From positions 1-34,507 of the forward strand of contig JAGXGM010000043.1 in NCBI GenBank assembly GCA_024636675.1: DNA of 34,507 nucleotides, read 5' to 3'. Shown here in pieces: positions 19,719 to 30,854 of this stretch (positions are counted from its first letter, which is position 1; the number at the start of each line of letters is the position of its first letter). The translations under genes were made by a program, and so were the position numbers. The notes beneath the pieces are model-generated. The model did not search any database. It worked only from the letters and a program-made list of their open reading frames with translations, and was not told the origin of the DNA. The DNA is from Hydrogenophilales bacterium (GTDB taxonomy: Bacteria > Pseudomonadota > Gammaproteobacteria > Burkholderiales > Thiobacillaceae).

Positions 19719-20051
19719 TCACGGCCTTGGCAAGGTTTCGCCGGGTGGCTCGCTCATCTCGCCAGGCTGCGTGGGGTCCACTTCCGCAGCCGGCCCGCCC
19801 GCCTCGGGCAACACTGGCGGGCGGGCGGTGTCGTCATACAGCGGCCGGTCGTTCATTTGCTGACCGACCTGCTCGCTCGCCTGTTCGGGAGCGTCCTGGT
19901 TGCTGCAGCCTTGCAGGACCAGCAGGCTGGTCAGCACGGCCAGCACGGCATAGGAAGCCTGCCAGGGGTGGGCGCGCCTCGACTTGGCCGGCCCTGTCCA
20001 TTCGTGCAACTGCATGGGTTCGTCGTTAAGGTGTTGCATGGTCTTGTGCAT
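19719..20051 (-). CDS. Small putative lipoprotein, function unknown
   Basis: 110 residues. A long hydrophilic start (about 33 residues) leads to a hydrophobic stretch (ASYAVLAVLTSLLVLQGC) that ends in a lipobox, LQGC, with the lipid-bearing Cys at 49. The rest is polar, Pro/Glu/Asp-rich and probably unstructured (NQDAPEQASEQVGQQMND...). AAAGGAG precedes the ATG at 20051. An N-region this long is unusual for a lipoprotein; if a later start (Met13) is used it would be more normal. It follows the BON/EF-hand gene by 27 bases and is likely read from the same sigma-54 promoter. No homologue recognised. Confidence 0.7.
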   Translation of the reverse strand: MHKTMQHLNDEPMQLHEWTGPAKSRRAHPWQASYAVLAVLTSLLVLQGCSNQDAPEQASEQVGQQMNDRPLYDDTARPPVLPEAGGPAAEVDPTQPGEMSEPPGETLPRP

Positions 20052-20078
20052 AGGGAATTCTCCTTTGGCTTTCGCGAA

Positions 20079-20561
20079 TCAAGGTTTGATCTGCAGGTCG
20101 TTGCGGACCGCTTTTACGCCTTCGACGCCGTGCGCGATTTTTTCGGCCCGGGCGATCTGGTCTGGCGTGTCGACCCAGCCCGATAGCTGGACCGTGCCCT
20201 GGCTCGTTTCAACATTCACGCCAAGGCCTTTCATGACGTCGTTTTTCAGCAGAACGGCTTTCACTTTCGTCGTGATCCAGGCATCTTCGATGTATTCGCT
20301 GGGCAAAACGCGCTCGTTACGGACACTTGCATTGGCAAGCTCGTCCGTGTCCAACAGCAAGTCACGGTTGATGTCCGCATCGTGGAAAGCCTTGACGGGG
20401 CCACCCTGAGCCTGAAACTCTTCCAGGCTGATCTTGCCGTCGCCATTGCTGTCGTAGGTCTTGAAACCCGGCGTTGCCGGAACGGCCAGGGCGGACGCCG
20501 AGGCGGCGCTCAGCACGCCGGCAAGCGCGAGGGTCAGTAAGTGGGCGTGCAAGGATTTCAT
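20079..20561 (-). CDS. Secreted protein with EF-hand pair and BON domain
   Basis: 160 residues from the ATG at 20561, preceded by AAGGAGCC; the open frame runs further up but without a signal. Signal peptide MKSLHAHLLT...ASALA (to about 26). Two 12-residue EF-hand loops: DSNGDGKISLEE (37-48) and DINRDLLLDTDE (63-74), both with acidic residues at the calcium positions. Then a BON domain (about 92-160; YIEDAWITTKVKAVLL ... VQLSGWVDTPDQI ... VKAVRNDLQI), as in OsmY, which is thought to bind phospholipid membranes. I infer a calcium-sensing periplasmic envelope protein. The gene has a near-consensus sigma-54 promoter at 20620-20635. Confidence 0.88.
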   Translation of the reverse strand: MKSLHAHLLTLALAGVLSAASASALAVPATPGFKTYDSNGDGKISLEEFQAQGGPVKAFHDADINRDLLLDTDELANASVRNERVLPSEYIEDAWITTKVKAVLLKNDVMKGLGVNVETSQGTVQLSGWVDTPDQIARAEKIAHGVEGVKAVRNDLQIKP

Positions 20562-20619
20562 GTTTGGCTCCTTGATAATTGAGTTCGTAACGAATGCGGA
20601 TGCACTCAGGCTGGCATGT

Positions 20620-20635
20620 AGCGACGACCGTGCCA
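20620..20635 (-). promoter_or_regulatory. Sigma-54 promoter for the BON/EF-hand gene
   Basis: On the - strand: TGGCACGGTCGTCGCT, which fits TGGCACR-N4-TTGCW at all but one of the defined positions (C for the second T of the -12 part), with exact GG-N10-GC spacing. Predicted start of transcription near 20609, 48 bases before the ATG at 20561. An AT-rich palindrome TTTTTATT-C-AATAAAAA (20641-20657) lies directly upstream. Confidence 0.75.
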
Positions 20636-20719
20636 GCGCTTTTTTATTCAATAAAAACAGTCAGATGGATAATTTGTGCGGTGCGGGACGCCGAATTTCA
20701 GCCAGCTGAGCGGGCGGTA

Positions 20720-20737
20720 TGTCGCCTGTCGGCGACG
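20720..20737. promoter_or_regulatory. GlrR-box-like palindrome, site 1
   Basis: TGTC, ten bases, GACG: one mismatch to TGTC-N10-GACA, the operator form known for enterobacterial GlrR. Its centre is about 93 bases upstream of the -24 end of the 20620-20635 promoter, a normal enhancer distance. Confidence 0.55.
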
Positions 20738-20782
20738 GATCCGGATGGGGTTCGTCAAGCAGTTGTTCTTGCTGGATTATTT

Positions 20783-20800
20783 TGTCGGCCATCGGCGACA
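20783..20800. promoter_or_regulatory. GlrR-box-like palindrome, site 2 (perfect)
   Basis: TGTC-GGCCATCGGC-GACA, a perfect match to TGTC-N10-GACA. Its centre is 63 bp from site 1, six turns of the helix, so both sites face the same side. Confidence 0.65.
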
Positions 20801-20820
20801 AGCCGGGAAAGCAGGCGATG

Positions 20821-20842
20821 AAAAAGAGGGGGCGAGCCCCTC
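20821..20842 (-). terminator. Terminator of the DUF1328 gene
   Basis: On the - strand, GAGGGG (20842-20837) pairs with CCCCTC (20831-20826) and is followed by TTTTT (20825-20821). It is 15 bases after the stop codon, separating DUF1328 from the BON/EF-hand unit, which therefore needs its own promoter. Confidence 0.8.
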
Positions 20843-20857
20843 CTGCGCAACGCGCGT

Positions 20858-21025
20858 TTAAAGGGCTGGCGGGCGGCGACCCGTAACCAGCAGCACCAGA
20901 AACACCCCCAGACCGACGACGAACAGGACCTTGGCGATCCAGGCGGCGGTACCGGCCATCCCGGCGAAGCCGAAAATTCCGGCGATGATCGCGACAATCA
21001 GAAACGTAACGGCCCATCCAAACAT
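20858..21025 (-). CDS. DUF1328 (YtjA-like) small inner-membrane protein
   Basis: 55 residues, starting [20 protein letters not shown] and ending VTGRRPPAL. Two hydrophobic helices (about 3-22 and 28-47) with a Gly/Ala-rich turn between (AGMAGTAAW); the IAGIFGFAG motif and a short basic tail are typical of DUF1328 proteins. The function of the family is unknown. GAGAGGAG sits 6 bases before the ATG at 21025. It has its own near-consensus sigma-54 promoter (21078-21093) and its own terminator, so it is a one-gene unit directly downstream of glrR. Confidence 0.92.
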   Translation of the reverse strand: MFGWAVTFLIVAIIAGIFGFAGMAGTAAWIAKVLFVVGLGVFLVLLVTGRRPPAL

Positions 21026-21077
21026 GGTGTTCTCCTCTCAGTTGATCAACGCGCCAAGAAGGCGGTCCTTCCACTGA

Positions 21078-21093
21078 AGCAGCGGTCGTGCCA
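21078..21093 (-). promoter_or_regulatory. Sigma-54 promoter for the DUF1328 gene
   Basis: On the - strand: TGGCACGACCGCTGCT, matching TGGCACR-N4-TTGCW except for C in place of the first T of the -12 part. Predicted start near 21067, giving a leader of about 42 bases to the ATG at 21025, with a good Shine-Dalgarno in it. Confidence 0.78.
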
Positions 21094-21137
21094 GCAAAGA
21101 AAACTCTTTTGAATCATGCGGATGGAGCGTCTGCGCG

Positions 21138-21154
21138 GGGCGGGACGCCCGCCC
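21138..21154 (-). terminator. Hairpin after glrR, possible weak terminator
   Basis: GGGCGGG (21138-21144), loop ACG, CCCGCCC (21148-21154): perfect 7-bp GC stem, 30 bases after the glrR stop on the - strand. No T-run follows, so termination would be weak. Confidence 0.4.
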
Positions 21155-21165
21155 GGCGAGAAAGG

Positions 21166-21183
21166 CGTCGCCGCCGCCCGACA
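21166..21183. promoter_or_regulatory. GlrR-box-like palindrome, site 3
   Basis: CGTC, ten bases, GACA: one mismatch to TGTC-N10-GACA. It lies between the glrR stop and the DUF1328 sigma-54 promoter, its centre about 82 bases upstream of the -24 end. As its core is GC-rich, chance is harder to rule out than for site 2. Confidence 0.45.
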
Positions 21184-21184
21184 C

Positions 21185-22530
<1,346 letters not shown>

Positions 22531-22534
<4 letters not shown>

Positions 22535-23001
22535 GGCGTCTTGTCCGGTGTGTTGCGTTGTTGCAGTGTTTTTTCCAGTGCCTTGATCTGGTCGAGCTTG
22601 TCCTGCAACTCCTGTGCGCGTGCAGTCTGCTGCCTGAGCTCGATGCGCGCCTTGAGCGACTTTTTCATCAGTTCGAGCAGCGCTTGCGCACGGGCATCCA
22701 CGTCGGTGATTGTGCCCAGGCTTTTGAGGCCGCGCTCGAGCGCCTCCACGCTGTCCTCGCGCTCCAGCAGGGCGGCCAGCTGAAAGCGCCGGGCGTCGTC
22801 AAGGCGGCGTTCGCCTTCCAGCCCGGCCAGCTTGCGGCGCCGCTGCTCGGGCGACAGCGCAGCCACCCGAGCCAGCTCGTCCAACAGCGCCGACGCGCCC
22901 AGCCCGGTTTGCGGGGGGACGAAAGGCGGGGATTCGGGCGGAGCGGCACAGGCGCACAGCATCAGCAACAACGCGGCAGGAAATACGGATTTGAACGTCA
23001 T
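22531..23001 (-). CDS. qseG: QseG-like lipoprotein of the GlrK/GlrR system
   Basis: 156 residues. A short signal (MTFKSVFPAALLLML) ends in the lipobox LCAC, giving lipid-modified Cys18. The mature part is helical, with heptad-like Leu/Glu/Arg patterns and a C-terminal coiled coil (about 110-150; LRQQTARAQELQDKLDQIKA). The sequence itself is too ordinary to name; the call rests on its position between a GlrK-like kinase and a GlrR-like regulator, the same place and size as enterobacterial QseG, an outer-membrane lipoprotein that interacts with the kinase. 16 bases after the kinase gene, 4-base overlap with glrR. Confidence 0.72.
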
Positions 23002-23017
23002 TGCGGCATCGGCCAGG

Positions 23018-24451
23018 TTAACCGGGCCAGGTTAATTTAAAACAGGTCGACCACGGCACGCAATCGACCACCTCGATGTTGCCGCCCGCAGCCAGCAGCG
23101 ATTCGCGCACGATCGACAGGCCCAGCCCGCTGCCCTTGACCGTGCTGGCGGGCTGGCGCGCGCCCTGGAAAAATGGCTCGAAGATGCGGCTGCGCTCGGT
23201 TTCCGGGATGCCTTCACCCTGGTCGCACACCCACACCGCGACCGCGCCGTCGAGCGGCGCGCTCTTCATCAGGATATGTCCGCCCTCGGGGCTGAATTTG
23301 ATCGCGTTGGACAGCAGGTTGTCGAACACGGTTTCCAGCTGACTGCGGTCGGCATGCACCGTGGCGGCGGACAGCTGCATCTCGGCCCGGATGTCGCGCG
23401 CGTCGAGCGCCAGCCGCTGCCGTTCCAGCGCGCCGGCGAGCACCTCGGCCAGCGCATGCGGTGTGGCGGGCGGCAAGGTGGCGTCGCGCATCATGCCACT
23501 GTAGCGGATCAGGTCTTCGATGCGCTTCTGCAGATCGCGGCTGGCGCTGTCCATGATGGCGACGATGCTGTGCTGGCGCGCGTTGAGGCTACCCGCCAGT
23601 TCGTCGTCCAGCAGCGCGACGCCTTCGCGCAGGGACGCCAGCGGCGTTTTCAGTTCGTGCGACACGTGGCGCAAAAAGCGCAGCTTCTGGTCCTCCAGCG
23701 CCTGCAGGCGCTGGCGCAGCCAGTCGATTTCGCGTCCCAGTTCGACGATGTCATGCGGTCCGCTGATCACCTGCAGCGGTCGCAGGTCGGCCTGGCCGAG
23801 CTGCTGGATCGAGGCCTTGAGCTGCTTGATCGGACGGTTGATCATCCAGGAAAACACCGCGGCCAAGAGCAGCGTCAGCGGAATCAGTGCCAGCGCCAGC
23901 ACGATCAGCCTCTGGCGGGTGGCCTGCACCGTCGCTTCCAGCGCCTGCAAATCGTTTTGCACCGCGGCGTCGGCCTCGGCGAGCAGGGTACGGGTATCGA
24001 CATGCAGTGCGTCAAATGCAGGCTCGAGCGCATTGAAGCGTTCGCTATCGAGAAATACGCCGGGTTGCAACTGGTGATACAGGGTGCGGCTGCGTGCATC
24101 GAGCGCGGCCAGCGTGGCGCGCGCCGGCGCGTCAACGAGTTCGCCGTCGAGTCGCGCCAGCAGGGTTTGCAGCTCGTCGTAGCGGGTCCGCAGGGCGGGC
24201 GCGAATTCGGCGTCCTGCAGCAGGTGATACTGCCCGGCAGCGCGCTGCAACTGGATCGCCGATTCGGCGATCTGCCGCACGTCGCGCGTGACGGCAAGGC
24301 TGTTGCGGGTGAACTGACGCTGGGCGTCAACCACACCCTGCAGCACGTGCACCGCGTTGATCAGGCCGCTGGCCAGCGGCACGATCAGCACGCCCATGGC
24401 GACGATGACCAGAATGGTGAAGGAGCGGGGGTAGTACGGGCCGGAAAGCAT
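23018..24451 (-). CDS. glrK: Sensor histidine kinase, GlrK/QseE-like
   Basis: 477 residues from the ATG at 24451. N-terminus YYPRSFTILVIVAMGVLIVPL is the first membrane helix (about 7-30); a periplasmic, all-helical sensor of some 140 residues follows, then a second helix (LIVLALALIPLTLLLAAVFSW), a HAMP linker (INRPIKQLKASIQQLG), HisKA with phospho-acceptor His265 (RHVSHELKTPLASLREG), and the ATPase domain with NLLSNAIKFSPEGG, DQGEGIPETERSRIFEPFF and GSGLGLSIVRE. All catalytic motifs are intact. A TTG at 24523 would add 24 residues, but that stretch is the hairpin after gltD, so I reject it. The start has no good Shine-Dalgarno. Confidence 0.88.
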   Translation of the reverse strand: MLSGPYYPRSFTILVIVAMGVLIVPLASGLINAVHVLQGVVDAQRQFTRNSLAVTRDVRQIAESAIQLQRAAGQYHLLQDAEFAPALRTRYDELQTLLARLDGELVDAPARATLAALDARSRTLYHQLQPGVFLDSERFNALEPAFDALHVDTRTLLAEADAAVQNDLQALEATVQATRQRLIVLALALIPLTLLLAAVFSWMINRPIKQLKASIQQLGQADLRPLQVISGPHDIVELGREIDWLRQRLQALEDQKLRFLRHVSHELKTPLASLREGVALLDDELAGSLNARQHSIVAIMDSASRDLQKRIEDLIRYSGMMRDATLPPATPHALAEVLAGALERQRLALDARDIRAEMQLSAATVHADRSQLETVFDNLLSNAIKFSPEGGHILMKSAPLDGAVAVWVCDQGEGIPETERSRIFEPFFQGARQPASTVKGSGLGLSIVRESLLAAGGNIEVVDCVPWSTCFKLTWPG

Positions 24452-24484
24452 GGGAGGTGGCGATGTCCTGGCGTAGTCCGGGTG

Positions 24485-24521
24485 GGCGGGCGTGACGGCG
24501 TCGATCGCCGTCACGCCCGCC
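24485..24521. terminator. Perfect 16-bp GC hairpin between gltD and glrK
   Basis: GGCGGGCGTGACGGCG (24485-24500), loop TCGAT, then its exact complement (24506-24521). It begins 7 bases after the gltD stop on the - strand. No T-run follows (CCCACCCGG), so it may be a weak terminator, a 3'-end protector of gltBD mRNA, or a processing site ahead of glrK. Confidence 0.6.
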
Positions 24522-24527
24522 AAGGGC

Positions 24528-25982
<1,455 letters not shown>

Positions 25983-28900
25983 TTATGCACTCACTACTTC
26001 ACGTGGCTGGCCGGGAAGGTCCTCGACCAGATCTTCAATCGAAATCGGCTTCGGCTTGATCAGCCAGACCTTCGCCAAAGTGGCGTCGAAATCGGCCAGC
26101 AACGCGCGGGCGCGCGCGCTGCCGGTGAGCGCGAGATGGCGCTCGATCTGCGCCTTGAGGAAGATGCGGAACGGTTCGGTCTCGTCGCTGACGATGCGGG
26201 TCAGCTCGACCATTTCCTTGTTGGTCTTCGACACGAAGTCGCCGGCGTTATCGACCACGAAGGCCATGCCGCCGCTCATGCCGGCGCCGAAGTTGAGGCC
26301 GGTGTCGCTCAGCACGATGATGGTGCCGCCCGTCATGTATTCGCAGCCGTGGTCGCCAATGCCCTCCACCACCGCCAGCGCGCCGGAGTTGCGCACGCCG
26401 AAGCGCTCGCCCGCCATCCCCGCGGCATAGAGCTCGCCATTGGTGGCGCCGTACAGACAGGTGTTGCCGATCAGCGTGTTGCGATGTGCCTCGAAGGTGG
26501 CAGTGCGCGGCGGATAAATCACCAGGCGGCCGCCCCCCATGCCCTTGCCGACATAGTCGTTGGCGTCGCCTTCGAGCGTGATCGTCAGGCCCCTGTGGTT
26601 CCACACGCCAAGGCTCTGGCCCGCGGAACCGGTGAGCTGGATGCGCAGGGTGTCGTCGGGCAATCCCTTACTGCCGTGCGCCTTGGCGATTTCGCCCGAG
26701 AGCCGCGCGCCGATCGAGCGGTTGACGTTGCGCACCGGATAGGCGAGCGCGATCGGCGTGCCCATCTTGATCGCGGCAAGCGCGTCGGCCACCATCTGTT
26801 CGGCCAGCTCGCCCTTGTCGAACGACGGGTTGCGCTCCTGTTGCGAAAAGCGCGGCGCATCGGCGGGGATGTCGCCCTGCGAGAGCAGCACGTCGAGCTT
26901 CAGGCGGCCCTGGCGCGGCGTGTCGCCGGCCGACAGATCGAGCAGGTCGGTGCGGCCGATCAGGTCGGTGAGCTGCCTGATGCCGAGCGAGGCCATCAGT
27001 TCGCGCGTTTCTTCGGCGACGAACTTGAAGTAGTTCACCACCATGTCGGGCAGGCCGATGAAGTGGTCGCGGCGCAGCGTTTCGTTCTGCGTGGCGACGC
27101 CGGTGGCGCAGTTGTTGAGGTGGCAGATGCGCAGGTATTTGCAGCCCAGCGCGACCATCGGGCCGGTGCCGAAGCCGAAGGATTCCGCACCGAGGATGGC
27201 CGCCTTGATGACGTCGAGGCCGGTTTTCAGGCCGCCGTCGGTCTGCACGCGTACGCGTCCGCGCAGGCCGTTGGCGCGCAGCACCTGCTGCGCTTCGGAC
27301 AGGCCGAGTTCCCACGGCGAGCCCGCGTACTTGACCGAGGCCAGCGGGCTGGCGCCGGTGCCGCCGTCATAGCCGGAAATGGTGATGAGGTCGGCATAGG
27401 CCTTGGCCACGCCGGCAGCGATGGTGCCGACGCCGGGTTCGGCGACCAGCTTCACCGACACCAGCGCGTCGGGGTTGACCTGCTTCAGGTCGAAAATCAG
27501 CTGCGCCAGGTCCTCGATCGAATAGATATCGTGGTGCGGCGGCGGCGAGATCAGCGTGGTGCCGGGCTTGCAGTGGCGCAGGCCGGCGATCATGACCGAC
27601 ACCTTGTCGCCCGGCAGCTGGCCGCCCTCGCCGGGCTTGGCGCCCTGCGCAATCTTGATCTGCAGCACCTCGGCATTGATCAGGTAGGTCGCCGTGACGC
27701 CGAAGCGGCCGGAGGCGATCTGCTTGATCTTGGAGGTCTTCATGGTGCCGTAGCGCTTCGGATCCTCGCCGCCTTCGCCCGAATTGGAACGGCCGCCGAT
27801 GCGGTTCATCGCTTCGGCCAGCGCCTCGTGCGCCTCCGGCGACAGGGCGCCGAGCGACATGCCGGCGGAGTCGAAGCGCTTGAGGATGGTTTCCAGCGGC
27901 TCGACTTCTTCCAGCGGAATCGGCGCGGCGTCGGTCTTCAGATTCATCAGATCGCGCAGCATCGCCACCGGGCGACTGTTGACGGTCGCGGAATATTTCT
28001 TGAATTCGGCGTAGTCGCCGGTCTTCACCGCCTTCTGCAGCTGTTGCACCACGTCCGGGTTGTAGGCGTGGAACTCCTCGCCGAACACGAATTTCAGCAG
28101 GCCGCCGGCCGACAGCGGACGCAGCGGGTTGAACGCCACCTTGTGCAGCAGCTTCTGGTCGGATTCGAAGTCGTCGAAGTTGGCGCCGGAAATGCGCGAC
28201 ACCGTGCCCTTCAGGCAGCGCTCGACCACTTCCTCGTGCAGGCCCACGCCCTCGAACAGCTGGGCGCCGCGGTAGCTTGCCACCAGCGAAATGCCCATCT
28301 TGGAGAGGATCTTGAACAGGCCCTTGTCCATGCCCTTGCGGAAATTGGACAGCGCCTTGTCGAGGCCGGGCTTGATCTCGCCGGTTTTGACGAATTCGCC
28401 GATCACCTGGTAGGCCAGGTAGGGATACACTGCGGTCGCACCGTAGCCGATCAGGCAGGCGTAGTGGTGCGGGTCGCGCACGCTGCCGGTTTCCACCACC
28501 AGGTTGGCGTTGCAGCGCAGGCCGGCGGCGATCAGCGCATGGTGCACCGCGCCGGTAGCGAACAGCGCGTGGATCGGCAGGCGATCGCGGGCAATGTTGC
28601 GATCCGACAGCACCAGGATCACCTTGCCTGCGCGCACCGCATCGACGGCGTGCGCGGTCAGCGCCTCGATTGCCGCGCCCAGCGTGGCCGTTGCCGGGTC
28701 GTAGTGCAGGTCGAGCGTGGCCGAAGCGAACGCCGGATCCTTCAGGTTCAGCAGCTTGTCGAAGGCTTCCTTCGACAGCAGCGGGGTGTGGACTTCAACC
28801 CGCTGCGCGTGCGCGGGCGTTTCGTCGAACAGGTTGCGCTCGGGGCCGAAGCTGGTGTTGAGCGACATCACGATCGCCTCGCGGATCGGGTCGATCGGCG

Positions 28901-30467
28901 GGTTGGTGACCTGCGCAAACTGCTGGCGCAGGTAGTCGAACGGCGAGCGCACTTTTTGCGACAGCACCGCCATCGGCGTGTCGTCGCCCATCGAGCCGAT
29001 CGCCTCGGCGCCATCCTCGGCCAGCACGCGGATGATCTGGTCGCGCTCCTCGAAGCTGACGTTGTGCAGCTTCTGGTGGGTCAGCAGGCTCGCCGCGTCC
29101 ATCACCGGCAGGTCGGCGTCCTGGTTGATCGACAGTTCCAGCTTGACCGCGCTGGCCTTCAGCCATTCGCGGTAGGGCTGTGCGCCCTTGAGTTCGTTGT
29201 CGATGTCTTCCGGCATCAGCAGGCGGCCGGTTTCAAGGTCGGCGGCGACCATCTGGCCGGGCCTGACGCGGCCCTTGCGCTCCACGTTGGCGGGGTCGAT
29301 CTCCCACACGCCCACTTCGGACGCGATGGTGAGGATGCGGTCCTTGGTCAGCACCCAGCGCGCGGGGCGCAGGCCGTTGCGGTCGAGCGTGCAGACGGCA
29401 TAGCGGCCGTCGGTCAGCACCACGCCGGCGGGGCCGTCCCACGGCTCCATGTGCATCGAGTTGTATTCGTAGAACGCGCGGATATCGGGGTCCATCGACT
29501 CGACGTTCTGCCATGCCGGCGGAATCACCAGGCGCAGCGCGCGGAACAGGCCGGCGCCGCCCATCACCAGGCCTTCGACCATGTTGTCGAGGCTCATCGA
29601 GTCCGAGCCTTTGGTGCCGACGATGGGACGCACGTCGTCCATGTTCGGGATCAGCGGGGTCGCGAACTTCTGCTCGCGGGCGCGGCTCCAGTTGCGGTTG
29701 CCCTGCACCGTGTTGATCTCGCCGTTGTGCGCGAGGTAGCGGAACGGCTGCGCCAGGCGCCATTGCGGCCAGGTGTTGGTCGAGAAACGCTGGTGGAACA
29801 CCACCAGGCTCGACGCAAAGCGCGCGTCGTTCAGGTCGGGGTAGAACACCGGCAGGTTGTCCGGCATCACCAGACCCTTGTAGCTGATCACGCGGCACGA
29901 CAGCGTCGGCAGGTAGAACACCGGGTCGGTCGGCTCCAGCGCCTTTTCGGCGAGGCGGCGTGCGATGTAGAGCTTGCGCTCGAAGTCGTCCTCGGAGAGG
30001 CCGGCCGGGGCGTTGACGAACGCCTGTTCGATATGCGGCAAGGAGGCCAGCGCCGATTCGCCGCAGACGGACGCATCGGTCGGCACATGGCGGAACCCGG
30101 CGACCGTCAGGCCCTGCGCTTCGAGCTGGGTTTTCAGCGTCGAACGCGCATGCGCCTGCGGCGCCGTCTCGCGCGACAGGAACAGCAGGCCGGCGGCATA
30201 CAGCCCGCCCAGCGTGAAGCCGGCCTCGGCCGCCACCGCGCGCAGGAAGGCATCCGGCTTCTTGAACAGCAGGCCGCAACCGTCGCCCGACAGGCCGTCG
30301 GCGGCGATTGCGCCGCGGTGCGTCATGCAGGCCAGCGAGCCGATCGCGTTCTGCACCAGCGTATGGCTGGGCTGATTGTCGATCTGCGCAATCAGGCCGA
30401 AGCCGCAGCTATCCTGTTCGAAATCGGGCGAATACAGCGTCCCGTCCAGCCAGCGTTGTCTTTCCAT
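25983..30467 (-). CDS. gltB: Glutamate synthase (NADPH) large subunit
   Basis: Makes two glutamate from glutamine and 2-oxoglutarate, the nitrogen-assimilation partner of glutamine synthetase. 1494 residues, full length. A 20-residue propeptide precedes Cys21 ([10 protein letters not shown]), which becomes the N-terminal nucleophile of the glutaminase domain. The FMN/synthase domain follows, with the [3Fe-4S] cysteines in [15 protein letters not shown] (about 1110) and [13 protein letters not shown]. The C-terminal GXGXG beta-helix is present. Ribosome binding before the ATG is poor, and a strong hairpin sits 22 bases upstream in the leader. The complementary strand is open for 4.8 kb, a GC-bias artefact. 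Confidence 0.98.
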   Translation of the reverse strand: MERQRWLDGTLYSPDFEQDSCGFGLIAQIDNQPSHTLVQNAIGSLACMTHRGAIAADGLSGDGCGLLFKKPDAFLRAVAAEAGFTLGGLYAAGLLFLSRETAPQAHARSTLKTQLEAQGLTVAGFRHVPTDASVCGESALASLPHIEQAFVNAPAGLSEDDFERKLYIARRLAEKALEPTDPVFYLPTLSCRVISYKGLVMPDNLPVFYPDLNDARFASSLVVFHQRFSTNTWPQWRLAQPFRYLAHNGEINTVQGNRNWSRAREQKFATPLIPNMDDVRPIVGTKGSDSMSLDNMVEGLVMGGAGLFRALRLVIPPAWQNVESMDPDIRAFYEYNSMHMEPWDGPAGVVLTDGRYAVCTLDRNGLRPARWVLTKDRILTIASEVGVWEIDPANVERKGRVRPGQMVAADLETGRLLMPEDIDNELKGAQPYREWLKASAVKLELSINQDADLPVMDAASLLTHQKLHNVSFEERDQIIRVLAEDGAEAIGSMGDDTPMAVLSQKVRSPFDYLRQQFAQVTNPPIDPIREAIVMSLNTSFGPERNLFDETPAHAQRVEVHTPLLSKEAFDKLLNLKDPAFASATLDLHYDPATATLGAAIEALTAHAVDAVRAGKVILVLSDRNIARDRLPIHALFATGAVHHALIAAGLRCNANLVVETGSVRDPHHYACLIGYGATAVYPYLAYQVIGEFVKTGEIKPGLDKALSNFRKGMDKGLFKILSKMGISLVASYRGAQLFEGVGLHEEVVERCLKGTVSRISGANFDDFESDQKLLHKVAFNPLRPLSAGGLLKFVFGEEFHAYNPDVVQQLQKAVKTGDYAEFKKYSATVNSRPVAMLRDLMNLKTDAAPIPLEEVEPLETILKRFDSAGMSLGALSPEAHEALAEAMNRIGGRSNSGEGGEDPKRYGTMKTSKIKQIASGRFGVTATYLINAEVLQIKIAQGAKPGEGGQLPGDKVSVMIAGLRHCKPGTTLISPPPHHDIYSIEDLAQLIFDLKQVNPDALVSVKLVAEPGVGTIAAGVAKAYADLITISGYDGGTGASPLASVKYAGSPWELGLSEAQQVLRANGLRGRVRVQTDGGLKTGLDVIKAAILGAESFGFGTGPMVALGCKYLRICHLNNCATGVATQNETLRRDHFIGLPDMVVNYFKFVAEETRELMASLGIRQLTDLIGRTDLLDLSAGDTPRQGRLKLDVLLSQGDIPADAPRFSQQERNPSFDKGELAEQMVADALAAIKMGTPIALAYPVRNVNRSIGARLSGEIAKAHGSKGLPDDTLRIQLTGSAGQSLGVWNHRGLTITLEGDANDYVGKGMGGGRLVIYPPRTATFEAHRNTLIGNTCLYGATNGELYAAGMAGERFGVRNSGALAVVEGIGDHGCEYMTGGTIIVLSDTGLNFGAGMSGGMAFVVDNAGDFVSKTNKEMVELTRIVSDETEPFRIFLKAQIERHLALTGSARARALLADFDATLAKVWLIKPKPISIEDLVEDLPGQPREVVSA

Positions 30468-30854
30468 GGTTCGGTATGCTCAGGCAACAGCGGCTTGCCC
30501 ATTGGGCAAGCCGCAAAAAATTTAAGCGAAAAGTGCGGCATTTTAATCCCTCAAGACCCATGCGGCAATGGTTGCCTGCGCTAAGGCCTTGCCTGCGCTA
30601 GGGTTTCCGCGCGGGGAGGGACTGAAGAGTGGGAGTGGGATTGCCTGCTGAAATTCCGGGCGACTCAAATAAATACCCGGTTTTCCTATCCTGATAAGGC
30701 AAACCGACGAACGCCGCCATTGCGCGTACCCGGATGGCATCAACCCGCGCTGGCAATCGGGCGGATTGATCGGGCGGCCTTTCCGGGCGCCCGACGGGCC
30801 GCGCGACGATTGAATGTGCGGCAGTTTTTAGGCGCACACCGAAGGAAACGGTCC
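30468..30854. other. Divergent control region between gltB and the phosphatase-family gene
   Basis: 387 bases with no gene. On the gltB side: hairpin 30490-30514, with a six-base A-run (T-run on the - strand) next to it at 30515-30520, and a direct repeat TTGCCTGCGCTA at 30572-30583 and 30589-30600, 17 bp apart. I find no convincing -35/-10 or -24/-12 element for either gene. Confidence 0.5.
30490..30514 (-). promoter_or_regulatory. Leader hairpin before gltB
   Basis: GCGGCTTGCCC (30490-30500), loop ATT, GGGCAAGCCGC (30504-30514): perfect 11-bp stem. On the - strand the T6 lies before the stem, so it is not a terminator in either direction. Its end is 22 bases from the gltB start codon, where it could affect ribosome access. 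Confidence 0.6.

Noticed and set aside
20661-20792. A 43-codon frame on the - strand upstream of the BON/EF-hand gene
   Set aside because: No ribosome site, and it overlaps the two GlrR-type palindromes and the AT palindrome. The region is better explained as regulatory.
24452-24523. A 24-residue N-terminal extension of the GlrK-like kinase from a TTG codon
   Set aside because: The stretch encodes the 16-bp hairpin behind gltD, and the kinase membrane helix already starts right after the ATG at 24451.
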